Of a stretch of DNA of 64,000 nt, positions 22,735-35,160 are shown in pieces. The position numbers were made by a program, and so were the translations under genes. The stretch is from assembly GCF_037975245.1 (NCBI RefSeq), contig NC_092575.1:27131841-27195840 (forward strand), given 5' to 3'. Source of the DNA: Apostichopus japonicus. Lineage: Eukaryota; Echinodermata; Holothuroidea; Aspidochirotida; Stichopodidae. The notes below the pieces were generated by a model, which was not told the DNA's origin, searched no databases, and was given only the letters and a program-made list of their open reading frames with translations. Within the stretch, counting starts at the first letter, position 1. The number at the start of each line of letters is the position of its first letter.

Positions 22735-24262
22735 CGGGAGTCCAGAGGGTTTGGTTAGCTGGGAAGGTAACCAATTGCCTTGTACATCACAATGTTCACA
22801 GTGCATTCCTGTATATGAAACCAGACGACTGGCAAACCGACTGTGGTGGGTGTGGCTGGGAGAGCAATTTTAAAGTCACCTGATAGCTAACCTAGATCAG
22901 TTTTCATGGTAACACATCAAAGTAAGTACAATGTGTCAGGTATGGCCCCAAGAGCAACAAATGGCCATCGCCAGTAATTATTGGTGGTGGGGTACCCCTG
23001 CCAGTGATCAACAATTGACCCCGCACGGCTGACCTAGGTCAGCTCATGAGGTAACCACTTGAAACCTACTGGAAAATGTTGGTTAGGACTTCAGATACAA
23101 GGGATGGGCATTGCCAGTAATTTTTATTGGTGGGGTACCCCTGCCAGTAGACCCCCAATATGCCCATCCCCTCATTGACCTAGGTGAGCTCATGATTTGA
23201 CCAGTTGAAACCTACAGGAAAATGATCGGTATCACTTCATATGTAAGGATGGGCATTTCCAGTATTTTATATTGGTGGGCCACCACTGCCAGAGTCCGCC
23301 CATCCCTTACATATAGAATCCTGTCAATCATTTTCCAGTAGTTTTCAACTGGTTAAATCATGAGCTGACCTAGATCAATGAGGGGGGGGGGGGGCATTTT
23401 GGGGGTCTACTGGCAGGGGTACCCCACTAATATAAATTACTGGAAATGCCCATCCCTTACATATAGAGTTCTGCCAATCATTTTACAGTAGTTTTTAACT
23501 GGTTAACTCATGAGCTAATCTAGGTCAATGGGGGATGGGCATTTTGGGGGTCTACTGGCAGGGTTACCCCACCAATGTAAATGACTGGAAATGCCCATCC
23601 CTTACATATGAAGTGATACCTATCATTTTCCAGTAATTTTTCAACTGGTTATCTCATGAGCTGACCTAGGTCAATGAGGGAATGGGCATTTTGGGGGTCT
23701 ACTGGCAGGGGTACCCCCCCCCAATATAAATTACTGGAAATGCCCATCCCTTACATATGAAGTGATACCATTTTCCAGTACTGTAGTTTTCAACTGGTTA
23801 CATCATGAGCTCATCTAGGTCAATGGGGGATGGGCATTTTGGGGGTCTACTGGCAGGGGTACCCCACCAATAAAAATTACTGGCTATGCCCATCAGTTGT
23901 GTCTGAAGTCCTAACCAACATTTTCCAGTAGGTTTCAAGTGGTTACCTCATGAGCTGACCTAGGTCAGCCTTGAGGGGTCAATTATAGATCACTGGCAGG
24001 GGTACCCCACCACCAATAATTACTGGCGATGGCCATTTGTTGCTCTTGGGGCCATACCTGACACATTGTACTTACTTTGATGTGTTACCATGAAAACTGA
24101 TCTAGGTTAGCTATCAGGTGACTTTAAAATTGCTCTCCCAGCCACACCCACCACAGTCGGTTTGCCAGTCGTCTGGTTTCATATACAGGAATGCACTGTG
24201 AACATTGTGATGTACAAGGCAATTGGTTACCTTCCCAGCTAACCAAACCCTCTGGGCTCCCG
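22735..24262. mobile_element. 1.5-kb fold-back element inside the CACTA-like element
   Basis: The left arm from CGGGAG is the reverse complement of the right arm ending CTCCCG. The arms pair for about 300 bases with few mismatches; both encode the same peptide (AGVQRVWLAGKVTNCLVHH) on opposite strands. Inside the arms lie units of about 147 bp with 'tactggcaggggtacccc' and 'cccatcccttacatat', about five in one orientation and three in the other, so nearly the whole element can fold back. No flanking duplication was found. Confidence 0.85.
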
Positions 24263-25282
24263 GTCTATTGGGATCATTATTAACATGATTAACATAATTA
24301 TTAAGCTTTGAAAAATAACTTGGTGTTATGCTGTGCAAAGCTAATAATTATTTGGTAAAGCTGCTATTCCTGGCTTATAATTTGAGGGACCTAGATTTAA
24401 ATGTATACTTCCCAATATGTTATAAAATTTTAATGTAAATGTATGTTTATGATAATGTGAGTTATCATGTGCTATATCTGTATCTGTGCTTACACGTATA
24501 TCATATTTTCTGTTCACAGGTCAATAATGGTGCAGATTTTGGCTTCCTGAAGACAAATGGGAGGCCATTTGTAGTTGAGAGAAACACTCTTTGTTCGTGA
24601 AGACTTAACTGGTGTCGATTTGGGGTACCACTTTAAAACGAAAGTCATGAGGAACCCTTGCCCAAGATTCAACTTTGCATTATTGTGCAGTGCTATACTT
24701 TTGCGATTCATGTTTGATCCATTAACTTGTCTTAACTTTGTTGGAATAAAATCATATTTTCAGATTTTTGTTTACAGTGATTTCTTCTCTATCTGTCGAA
24801 AGTCAGCCTTTGTAGACATCAGAAGTTTTATCAGAAATAAATACTGCCAATGTACACATTATTTGTGTTTCTTCTGCTCTCTTTTCTTTCAGTGATGCTA
24901 GTCAGTGAAACTAGTCGGGTTTAATTTTTTTCAGTGATTCTAGTCAGTGCAACTAGTCAGTCGATACCGACTAAGAAAGGTTAGTCGGGAGAGGCACCAT
25001 CCTGACTAATGTAAAACCTGCTATAAACTAGTCGGTGGCTCATATAAATTAGTCGGTAAAGACCGACTAATGTCACCAACTAATGTAACTGACTAATATA
25101 CATTTACCGACTAAGAAATTGTTGATCGACTAAGTTGACGGACTAAGATGACCCACTAAGAAATCCAACTGACTAAGGAATAAATTAGTCGGTATATCAA
25201 CTGACTAAGGCTATGTTAGTCGGGAGAGGCACCAGATGGACTAACGTTATGTTAGTCGGTGAACCAATTTAAGTTTTCAGTG

Positions 25283-25614
25283 CACGATATCGAAAACCTT
25301 GAAAAACCTCACAAGTGACCAAGCTGACAAATTGTATCCGAATACCATTACAGGTCTACGCATTTTATTTACATTTGCCTCTACAAGCGCCAGTGTTGAA
25401 CGAGCCAACTCCATCTTGAAGTTAATCAAATATAATCATCGTTAAACCATGGGTGAAGATCGAAGAAACGCACTACTACTTTGTACATCCATAAGGATGT
25501 GCGTCTAGACTATGGTAAATGCATTGACATATTTGCCACATGATACATGGATTTTGTTAAAGAATCCACTTAATGATGATGCATGACGTATGTGCTGTTT
25601 AAACTTATGGGCAT
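25283..25614 (+). pseudogene. hAT transposase copy B, C-terminal part
   Basis: Continues hAT copy B after the CACTA-like insertion. The + strand reads STFASTSASVERANSILK, then TMGEDRRNALLL and IDIFAT with small frameshifts: the C-terminal dimerisation (hATC) region including the conserved SASVER motif. The open frame on the opposite strand here is a shadow. Confidence 0.8.
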
Positions 25615-26431
25615 TGTTTGTACTCGTGTAATGAATTCCTAACATAAGCGATAAGTAAAATAAGGTCACCAGTAACTTGATGAATGACTCTTTCTTCGAA
25701 CTGCTAAGATCAGATGTGGGAATCCAACAAAATAACTCATCTGGAGCCCGGCGGCATGATATGTCTATATAATTATCATTCATTAAATAAAAGCACAAGA
25801 ATTTCCTTTGATAGTGGTAAAACCGCGCGTAGGAAATGAAGCGACCACGTCTGCGAGGCTCCGACGAAACGCGTCAAAACGAAAAATACGCTTGAAATTA
25901 AAACTCCTCCTCGGATAGCACAAGCGATGAATGTTTTTACAATGCGAGGTGATATCTTATAGATTAAATCTATATGCGAATTCCTCTTGGTAGAAAATGC
26001 AGCTAATAAAACATAATGTAGTGCAGATGCGTTGTAATGTACTGTTGCATGTGTCTAGCAGAAAAATCTTGCTTCCAGGGTGAAGTCCTTCTACCAAGAT
26101 GGATGCACAAGGAATTTATCTACAAAATTGTGTCATGTGCTTTTTTCAGACCGTTTCTTGATTGGCCAGTTGTTGCCATGATTCAAAAACATCTACTAGG
26201 GTACAGTAGTGAAGGTATTTCAACAACAGGTGAGCTTGCCTGATTTATATTCTATTGAGTCACAATGTTGAAAAGGCCAGCAGTGAACAAAAGAGATGAT
26301 TTAAAAAGGAATTGCTGGTCTGTTGATGGTTAAAGGCAATTGATGGTTGTGTAGTTAAATCAGCTGACAATTGTAAACAAACTGTGATGAAGTGCAACTG
26401 TCTTTAGAATTAATGATAAAATTTCGCTACA
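25615..26431. mobile_element. 817-bp insertion with TG..CA ends, possible solo LTR
   Basis: Interrupts the unit B sequence exactly where unit A reads 'gggcatcattaac'. GCAT is present on both sides (25611-25614 and 26432-26435). Ends are TGTTTGTA and CGCTACA. TG..CA ends with a 4-5-bp duplication are typical of LTRs, but no second LTR, primer-binding site or coding region is present. Alternatively an unrelated DNA element. Confidence 0.55.
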
Positions 26432-26697
26432 GCATCATTAACTATAAGTTCATACTATCTGATTATCTGGATGATCTGATGATCTGACTTTGATGATGCA
26501 TGGCGTATGTGTTGTTTAAAATCACAGTTACCATTATTAACTATAAATTCATACAAACTGATTATCTGGTTTGTAGTAAAATGATGGGTAGTCGATACCC
26601 TAATATTATGTACCGGTACGGTATCTTTTGTGTACTCAATTCAAATCCTAACCTTATCTTATCTTGTCATGGCATTTGGTGTAATTTGTAGCGAATG

Positions 26698-28222
26698 TCG
26701 TATTTAGTATGTTGATGTATCACATTTAGTACAAGAAGCCAGTTGTTGAGTTCAATGGTCATTTCAGGACAGGCTGTGTCATTGTGAATTATTGTTTTTC
26801 ACATCACACTGCTTTCATTGTATTACTCAGATGAAAATGACAACTTACGATCACCATTTTATCTTTGTAACCAAAACTGTGAAACAGCTTTGAACAATGA
26901 AAGGATTTACTTGGAATGGAGAATTACCCTATACACACAGTCTCTATATAAATTACAAAGCCACTATCGTTTATGCCAAAAAATCTACCAAATGACGAAT
27001 AGCAACAACCAATCAAAGCATTAATTGGCTTCATATGATTTGCTTTAAACATGGAGATATTCATTATATGTGTGGCTAAATGTGTAAGACTGCATTGACT
27101 CCTTACATAAGTGCTCATTCTGGACATTCAAAGAGTAACTTTCAGAAATAAGAGACCTGCCAATCAAGATGATATACCAAATTGGTATTGGTCTCAAGTC
27201 CAAGTGAAGAAAAATGGACTCGAGTACTATAAACGTGTGGGTATTACACTTTTCTATGTGGGTATACTGTACGGGTGGGATCTACATTAAATACGTATTT
27301 GTTGCCACATTGTGCAGTTCAGTGGTGTTGTTATTGTTTGTTGTATAGGGCAATAAATCTTATAAAGCTTTATGCAACAGACACATCCCTACCTGTGATT
27401 CATTGCGTAACGGTAAACTGAAATGTAGGTGCTTTTTGTTTTGTTTTTTAAATCATGTGATGCAACTTACCAGGTAGAAACAGTTAAACACAACAACACT
27501 GTGATACAAAAATTCTAACACAGTGTTAGTAACAGATGATAAAGCCACAAATGAAAGTATGAGTTCATCTATAAGAATTCAAAATCATTACAATTTTGGA
27601 AGCTAGGAATGTTTTAAAGAAAATGGTTACACATCTCAAAAAGAGTAATGGCGTGCAGTTATAACAATTCTTCATTCATATAAACAGTTAATAGACATGT
27701 CGTTTAACATACAACATTAAACCAGGGAATTGGAGAAAGTATTCATATGTTTGCACAAATCGTAGATATAACCCCCAGTGTCAACGTGTAAATTGTGTAG
27801 ACAAGAGTACAACGACACAGGATTCTGGATTTGGGCAGGTTTCCAATAACATGTTTTCTTACTTTTTGGAATGAATATCTTTCTTTCTAATAAAAAACCC
27901 GCAACTTTTCAAAAGAACCAACATTTCTTCAATCCTTTGAACAGATGATTGAATTAGTTTCAACGAATAAATGATAACAATCAACCGCAAAGTACAAGGT
28001 TAGCAATACTCCCGTTACAAAGAATTTCATCCTAAAAGCAGTCAATGATGCGTTTCCAAATTTCCTGTTATTTGTTTGCACTTATCGTGCTCAATGGACA
28101 CAACGTGTTTTGTTTTAATAATCTATTTATATAGCGCATAGAACCGACGGTCTCAATGCAACTATTTGTAAGTTCGTTGCTGTCCCTTGTAGAGTTAGCA
28201 AAGTTTGTACTATATAGGCTCT
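26698..28222. repeat. Unit B flank, copy of 15148-16727
   Basis: Starts 'gtatttagtatgttgatgta' and aligns with unit A at roughly 85-90 per cent by eye, including 'accgacggtctc' next to TTATATAGCGC near 28128. No preserved coding frame. Confidence 0.75.
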
Positions 28223-28285
28223 CATATGTGTGGACTCTAAAACATCATAACGTGTATGGATGGCCACAGTGGACAAAAATCAGAT

Positions 28286-28640
28286 ATTTATGAGGAAATA
28301 TATTCAATTTAATAGTTACATAAATTCTATTTAATGTTAACATAAATACGATTTATGCAAACATTAATTCTGAGCTAATTAGGAGGAGTTTGTTTTTTAT
28401 GTCTACATAAAATTGAATTCATTCAGACATATATTCGAATTAATGCTGGCTTATTTTCAAATTCTCAAATTTCGATTTTATGAGGGCATATAATTCATTT
28501 TTTGCTAGCATATATTTGATTTAATGCTAGCATATATTCGAGTTATTGTCAGAATATATTCGATTTTATACTGACAAATATTCGACAAATGAGAGTGCAG
28601 GAATATATGTCTGATTAATGCATATAATCACTTCTGACAA
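28286..28640. repeat. AT-rich degenerate tandem repeat
   Basis: Repeats of about 24-28 bases built on 'catatattcgatttaatgc', alternating orientation, with ttcga and aatgctagc as the most regular parts. May be a decayed MITE or local satellite. Confidence 0.6.
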
Positions 28641-29458
28641 CAATTCAGCCTCATCCGACAACAACGTACTCACATCTGACATTTCAGTAACAACCAATCG
28701 CTTGTTACATACTCTATACTAAAAGGCGGGATAATTATACTATAAACTAATGTTCGGTTCCTCTATATAGATACTGTACCGTACCAGCTGCGTATTGATA
28801 ATGTAGTTAGCACCTCCCTCTTTCAATCTGTGGTTAATATTAATGTAAATTTAAAGAATAGGCCTGACGTGTGCCTGTATTGCATGTACGGGCTACCACA
28901 TTATGTCAAAATATTCTTGCTGTGAGTTGGACTTCTCTTTATAAAGTAAGTATACCTTGTAAAGGGTTTCAATATATACACATGAATGTATTTGTCATTT
29001 AAGAAAAACATGTAATAGTAATGTCCCCACGCTTCCATATAATTTGCATTTATGATTTTCAATATGCACATAATAAACCTATCACTATAGGTATCCGTTG
29101 CGCACAAGGCATTGTTTTGTCAGGGGACATTATAATTAAGTATTGTGCGTTCCTGTAGAGGTAATTTAATGTGTATCTTTTATGGAGGAATGTGGGGACG
29201 AACATAAATAGCATAAATTACAGAGAATAAAACGTAACATAGATAAATTCCATAAAAGCGATTAAAGGAAAATTAAAAGTTAGTAAAAAAGCAACAGTTT
29301 TCAAAATGTTAGTCAACTGAAAAAAAAAATGAAATATCAATAAACATATATTAAATGAAGATACCATTTAAGATACCATTTTGAATAAAAAAAAGCGATG
29401 CTCTGCATAGAAATGAATTTGTGATAATTTTAATCCTATATGTTGGTGCTATTGCACG
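28641..29458. other. Noncoding segment with dispersed repeat
   Basis: 29076-29190 ('cctatcactata.g', 'gttgcgcacaa', 'gttcctgtagaggt') recurs at 35815-35935, so it is part of a dispersed family. Nothing else recognised. Confidence 0.5.
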
Positions 29459-29790
29459 ATGTCATTGAAGTATGATGCTTTCATCGGTTTGAGTGCATGT
29501 GTCTGTATGTGTGCGTTTGTTTTGCTATCTGACCGAGGACTTGAACAAAAGAATTTCAGGTCCTCGGTTGTGATTTCTAAAGAATCACCACGTCCTCGGA
29601 AGAATTCTATTGTATGGGGTATTGTTAAAGTTAGGGTACGTGGATTTGAACAATGGAAAATACAATGGGGTCCTCGGTCTGAATGAAACACAAACATGTG
29701 TGTGTGTATGTATGTGTGTTTATGTGTGTACGATTGTTTGTGTGTATGTAGGTTTGCATGCATGTGGGTTTATCTATGTGTGTGTGAACG
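29459..29790. repeat. Dispersed repeat with TG microsatellite
   Basis: 'aggtcctcggttgtgatttc' and 'ggggtattgttaa.gttaggg' recur at 51180-51290 in an intron of gene 2. 29697-29790 is (TG)n with TATG interruptions. Open frames on both strands here are by-products of the repeat. Confidence 0.65.
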
Positions 29791-29879
29791 CTCGCGTACT
29801 CGTACTCAAGTCCGCGTGCGTTCTTAAGAATAATCCTTCTTTCGGGGTTACTGCAATCCCTCTTGCGTTTTTAACAAAT

Positions 29880-30110
29880 GTAATGTGAACGTCGCGGACT
29901 TATGGTGACCTGAGATTTCCTACTAAGTTATAATATCCGCTCTATCCAGTTATAATTTTGCGTTTTTTTTTTAGCGTGCAGTAGGCGTGAGGTATACCTA
30001 CATTGTGTTTGTTCAAATGCCAGGCCTGGCCTTTCTTAACAGAAACACTACCTGACGACGCTATACGTAAACATAGTTTATTTTTCTTTGCACCGATTCG
30101 ACCAACACTG
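29880..30110. repeat. Direct repeat flanking the fold-back element (left)
   Basis: Phrases 'cgcggactt', 'gagatttcc' and 'acgacgctatac.taa' and 'gattcgacc' appear in the same order at 32165-32360. The two direct copies bracket the inverted-repeat element 30157-31862. Confidence 0.6.
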
Positions 30111-30156
30111 CATAAAAGTCACCTTTAAGTTCGTGAGACTAGAACAAACTGAATGA

Positions 30157-31862
30157 CAGTCCATCAATTTAAATCGATATATACCAATTTAAATCGATGA
30201 TATGTAAAATAAATCGGTATATGTCAATTTAAATCGACATTTACCAGTTTAAATCGATGATATGTCGAATTCAATTGGTAGAAGTCAATTTCCTTAGACT
30301 TATACCAGTTTCCAGCAACTCAAATTGACGTATACCATATTTAAATTGACATATCATCGATTTAGTTCATTAACATATTCAATATATATATATATTGCCA
30401 TATTGCCAATTGAGATTATAATCCCAAGCTTTCATCATTGTTGATTAAATTGATCAGCAAGGTTCTTTCGCTGACTGTGGACCTACCTGGTATATATGTT
30501 AACTTACCATGTTTACAAGCTATTTTTAGCAAAAATCAACTCAAGCCCTGCCCCTAATAAATGTGCATAATATCACATTGAATATACATTATCATGTACC
30601 CGCTATTTACTAACACCTTCACACAAAGTATGATTCAATTCTGAAAATGTTTACAATTGACCCTGTGACCTCATTAATACTCTTGATATGAGCACCAAAA
30701 TCAATCAATAGGGCTCTTTTACTCACTATGGCGAATCTATGTACCAAGTATGACTTCAATCCAACTTGCCGTTGTTCAGTTACCGTGTTTACAAGCTATT
30801 TTAGTGAAAATCAAGTTAAGCCCCGCCCCCTAATTAATATGCATAATATCAACTTGAACATATATGACCATGTACCCGTTATCTACCAACATACCAAGTA
30901 TTTAAAAAATTGGGACTTTTGGTTGCAGAGTTATTAGCATCGATGTTTTAAGATGTTTACGTTTGACCCCGTGACCTCATTAATATTCATGAAGTGAGCA
31001 CCAAAATCAATAGGGTTCTTCTACTCACTATGGCGCATCTTATGGCGGGCCATTCGGTGATGATTTACATGTGGAGATACATCACGTGTAGTCACCTGAC
31101 AAGGTGCGCAAATAATTGAAAATAAACAGTAGAATGCATTATTTGAGCTTGAATACTAGAATTGTTACCCCCCCCCCCTACCCTGGGTAAATATTTAGCT
31201 ACAGTAAAACGTAACCTTACAGTAGGCCCTACTGCAGAACAATATCATCTCTGGTTATGGTGTAACTGGAGTAGGTAGTTGCATATGTGTACGTAGTTAA
31301 GGCCTATGCAGTTGCATGTTTATATTGGCTAAAAGCATTCCTATACTATAGCTACACGTAGACAAACCCAGTTTGCATTGAGATACTTGCACGTCATTGA
31401 CATAACAGTTTGTCAGCCTTTTTATTACACTGAAATCTCTTTGCAAGTAATTGTCCATAATTACCATTGACAAAATTATGATGGACACCCTTGCTAGCTT
31501 ACCAGCTTGGTTATTCTGGAACTTTTTAAGTATTCGCCCACCTTGTCAGGTGACTACACGTGAAGTATATACACATGTCAATCATCACCGTATAAGTCCA
31601 AGTAAATTTACTTCTACCGATTTAATTCGACATATCATCGATTTAAACTGGTATATGTCGATTTAAATTGACATATACCGATTTATTTTAAATATCATCG
31701 ATTGAAATTGGTATATGTCGATTTAAATCGGTATATGTCGATTTAAACTGGTATAAGTCGAATTAAATTGGTATATGTCGATATAAATTGACAAATACCG
31801 ATTTAATTCGACATATCATCGTTTTAAACTGGGATATATAGATTTAAATTGAGACTGATGGC
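30157..31862. mobile_element. Fold-back element with arrays of AAATCGATAT-type motifs
   Basis: The left arm (about 30157-30370) and right arm (about 31612-31862) are reverse complements built of 20-24-base units alternating 'atttaaatcgacatatacc' and its complement. Outer ends read CAGTCCATCAATTTAAATC and, inverted, CAGTCTCAATTTAAATC. Between them, 30500-31030 is a dimer of a roughly 250-bp unit containing 'catgtttacaagctatttt' and 'gtgacctcattaatat'. Noncoding. Confidence 0.7.
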
Positions 31863-31889
31863 ATAAATGTGAACATTTTATATGACCTT

Positions 31890-32130
31890 AACACGACTGC
31901 GCAGTTTATTAATCTCGCAAGCGGACTTATTACGAAACTCACTCGTTCTTAAATGTGAACTCGTCATTTTCTTAATTGATGATCCTCCTCGCGGACCTAA
32001 TATAAAAAATAATCGCCCCTGCGTTCTTAAATGTGAACAAAGTCCAAAATTCGCTTCGCTGATTTGCTTTGCTCTGCTGACTCGCCTCGCTCCGCTGATT
32101 CGCTTCGCTCCTTTGATTCGCTATAATTTG
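31890..32130. repeat. TTCGCTTCGCTGATT low-complexity segment
   Basis: 'tcgctccgctgattcgctt' and variants repeat four to five times near 32048-32125. 'cgttcttaaatgtgaac' occurs at about 31945 and 32022. Both kinds of phrase belong to the family of the direct repeats around the fold-back element. Confidence 0.5.
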
Positions 32131-32164
32131 GCCTTGTTCACATGTAAGTCCGCACGCATACTTG

Positions 32165-32360
32165 ATAACTACAATATGAACGCTCGCGGACTTGAAAGGT
32201 GACTCGAGATTTCCAGTTGCAACTGAGCGGGAGTTTTTGAACAAACAGTACAGTACGTACGTTCATTTGTTTGTATACGTACCAGACCGTTGCCATTTTA
32301 ACCGATTCGACGAAACGACGCTATACATAAGGTAACCAATATCAATTTTCTTTTAACCAA
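32165..32360. repeat. Direct repeat flanking the fold-back element (right)
   Basis: Right-hand partner of 29880-30110, same orientation and order of conserved phrases. Confidence 0.6.
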
Positions 32361-32479
32361 TTCGACCTTTCAACCAATTGAAACAGTCTTACCCCAAATA
32401 CGAAATGCTTGTCAAATGTGTATTTTTAAACGCAAGATGACAACTTATATATTTTGTTTAGATGTCTGATATTTGTTTG

Positions 32480-32640
32480 GTATCTTTTGGGCGTCCTTTT
32501 TAATGTTTACCTTTGTTTTACTACGTAATATTGTAAATGCATATTGTATTGAGGGCTACTCTGGAAAACAGTGCTTCTGCACTGAGCAGGACTACCCTCA
32601 TGAACGATGACAATAATAACAAAAATATAAAAACAATATA
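32480..32640 (+). mobile_element. LINE-like 3' end fragment
   Basis: A 3' tail organised as in many invertebrate LINEs. A hairpin-forming GAGGGCTACTCTGG segment pairs with GACTACCCTC and encloses 'acagtgcttctgcactg', followed by an A-rich (AATA)-like tail. No reverse transcriptase is present. Family not determined. Confidence 0.45.
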
Positions 32641-34909
32641 TAAATTAATAACATGTAATGTGATGTCATCAACTTGATACGTCACTCAGGGGTGTACTTG
32701 AGTAATATATAGTATATGCGTTATGACAAGCTTAAACATGAAAATAATGTGTGTACATAGCCATAAAAAAGCCAAAGTTACCTGATATCAACACACTAAC
32801 ACCATAACCATGTGCACATTACAGTTACAGACTATGTAGCTTCGCATAACCGATAAGAGTGCTTCAAAGCAAGATACTATGGGAAGAGACTATGGAAAGG
32901 TAGTTGCATTAGAAGACATTAACTGCCTAGCAATTGGGATCATTTATTACCAATATATTATGCACTTCGAGAGTACCATTTATGAGATATTGTGGATACC
33001 AATATTTTCACATTAAGTCATGCCAACTGTGCATGATAACAAAACAACTTATCATTATAGATAATATTAGATATATGGTTGCTCATCACTGTTTCGGTAC
33101 TTTACATTAAACCTATTTACTCGTTAATATGCACCATATCAATACCAGGAACAATATCACACATTTGTGGACCATGGGCTATCTGTGAACCACAATATCA
33201 GAGGAATCCAATCTAAAGCTTACACATCATGTTTAAAGCAGTTTTTGTAAAAAGTAACATGAACCCTCACCAACCAGCAAAACATGAACAGTTTACACAC
33301 TTGCTGACGTTAATAGCACCTGCACCAAGAAAAGAAGCAATACAACAGTTCTTGCTATACTGATAACATTTGACGGAAATCTAAAATAAACTAAAAAAAA
33401 TAAAATATATATGTAAAGTTCAGATGTATTTGGCAAGACTTATTTTCGCTAGCAATACATGAACGCCAAGTTCGGAATGTGAGGAATTTATTTCTGGCGA
33501 AAATCTTGCTATAGGCGGCACAGACTATTTCGGTTAGGAGTCCCGGGCAAAAAGTTCGAGTGCCGGGCCCACACGACGCGGCCCACCTTGGCTACAAACC
33601 TGCTTGAAAGATATTCTAGTATAGGGTTTGTCCCACTCCCAGTGTATTAATGCCAGTATACTCTATATATTGCCGTTCATCTCTCAGTGAAATGTGTATA
33701 ACTCTCCAGACTAAGCCATCTGTTTGCAGTTAGCATAGGCTTACGTATTCTCTTTTTCTTAGTAAGTCCCTAGCAACACAGAATGGCATAATATTACTCA
33801 TGCTACTAAGTATGTGGGTTAGGAGATGACACTCTTGTCCCAAGCCAGCTAGACCTCATGTATGTTAGAAAGTAATATACTGGGCAATATCACAACCGGT
33901 TAGCCTACTTCACTCTAAAAAAAAAATCTGTAAACGTTTAGTACAAAACTGGTTTAATGTTGCTGGAACGAACATTTGTGTTTCCTCGGATTAATCGTGT
34001 GATAGGTTAAACGATAGACTTCTCGGATTAATTGTGTGAAATGTTCAAAATGTTTTCTTTTTTCATCAGACTGAGTTGCTGCAACCGTGGTCTGATATTT
34101 CTTCTATAAAACCCTTTGGAGTTTTCTCAAAAAAAAAAACTGATTTAGTTTTACCTTCAACGAATTTGGTTCATTACCCGTTTTAACAAATGGCTCTTCT
34201 CTGGGGGAAATTACTGTGTGAAAATTGTATTGTCAATGGGTTTATTTTCAAAAGTGGGGGTCGCACTCCCCCCCCCCGACCCTTTGGATACACGCCCCTG
34301 CCCCTATGTCTTAAATAAATATATTTTCAATGTTTAGGTTACTGCTTATATATTAATTGCACGAAGAACTTCACACGTTGCCTAAAAGTTTTACCATAAG
34401 AATATAATGCACAAAAATGTTTCATAACTTTTAAAATACTTTGTTAATTATGATATTTACTATTGATTTTTTATCATCATTGGAAAAATGGTTAAATGAA
34501 TCACTTCTCTTTCACATGAAACTTATATAAGTAAACTGACTTCTTTAGCAACCTCTGGCATAGGTTTTCTTGGAATGCTTCTGGTTATAATTCCGGTAAA
34601 GGGAAACCTGGAATTATTCATAATACACAATTCAAAATATTAAAGAACAATCGAAAATTTCCATATCCACCCCTCTATCCTAACAAGATGATATCTTTAC
34701 TGATGCACAACAGACTGCTAGAGATCTGGATGCATTAGGAATAAAATCGAAAAACTGTTATCTTTTGGTAAATTCAGATACACGGTGTTAAGTGAACATG
34801 CATGTGTAGTATATTATAAATGTTCATTCTGAATCAAGTCAGATGTACCCTATTTTGAGTGCAATACCACCCCCCCCCCCCCCCCCCTCAGCATTGCTAT
34901 GCACGCAGG
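32641..34909. other. Intergenic, no gene
   Basis: Nothing coding. 34255-34310 resembles a DNA-element terminus (gggggtcgcactccccc, then acgcccctgcccc). A run of about 19 C lies at 34870-34888. Short AT-rich sequence elsewhere. Confidence 0.5.
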
Positions 34910-35160
34910 ATTCTGGAAAAAAACACTTTTGGAATGCATATTTTTCTTTCTTTCTTTTCAAAACAACACACCTTCTCAAAGAACCAATACAATTTTCTAG
35001 TCCTTTGAACAGATGTTTGAAATAAAAAATGAATCATAACAATCAACCGCAAAGAACGGAGTTAACAACACTCCCATTACAGAGATTTTCACGCTGAAAA
35101 TATTCAATGAAGCGTTTCCAAATTTCCTGTGATTTGATTGGCTAATACTAGTCAAAGTAA
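34910..35160. repeat. Third, partial copy of the unit flank
   Basis: Matches 16330-16565 and 27865-28080: 'ttttctttctttctttt', 'aacaatcaaccgcaaag' and 'gcgtttccaaatttcctgt' in order. It shows that this flank is itself a dispersed repeat and not unique DNA. Confidence 0.75.

Larger units (their letters stand above)
20488..25282. mobile_element. 4.8-kb CACTA-like DNA element
   Basis: Ends CACTGAAAA and TTTTCAGTG, flanked by a CA dinucleotide on each side. Removing it restores 'cccaaacacgatatcg', parallel to 'cccaaactaatatcg' in copy A near 9550. Subterminal regions at 20500-20760 and 24900-25262 are packed with GACTAA and TTAGTCGG in both orientations, spaced 15-40 bases, as in CACTA/EnSpm elements where such motifs bind transposase. 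CACTG rather than CACTA ends and a 2-bp duplication leave the superfamily open (CACTA or Chapaev-like). No transposase domain was recognised, so probably non-autonomous. Confidence 0.8.
16728..28222. repeat. Tandem unit B
   Basis: Second copy of the 7455-16727 unit. Its start follows directly on the end of unit A, and its own end near 28222 repeats the junction phrase 'ggctctca'. It carries four insertions absent from unit A: 17992-19346, 20488-25282, 25615-26431 and a local triplication near 19484-19665. Confidence 0.8.
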
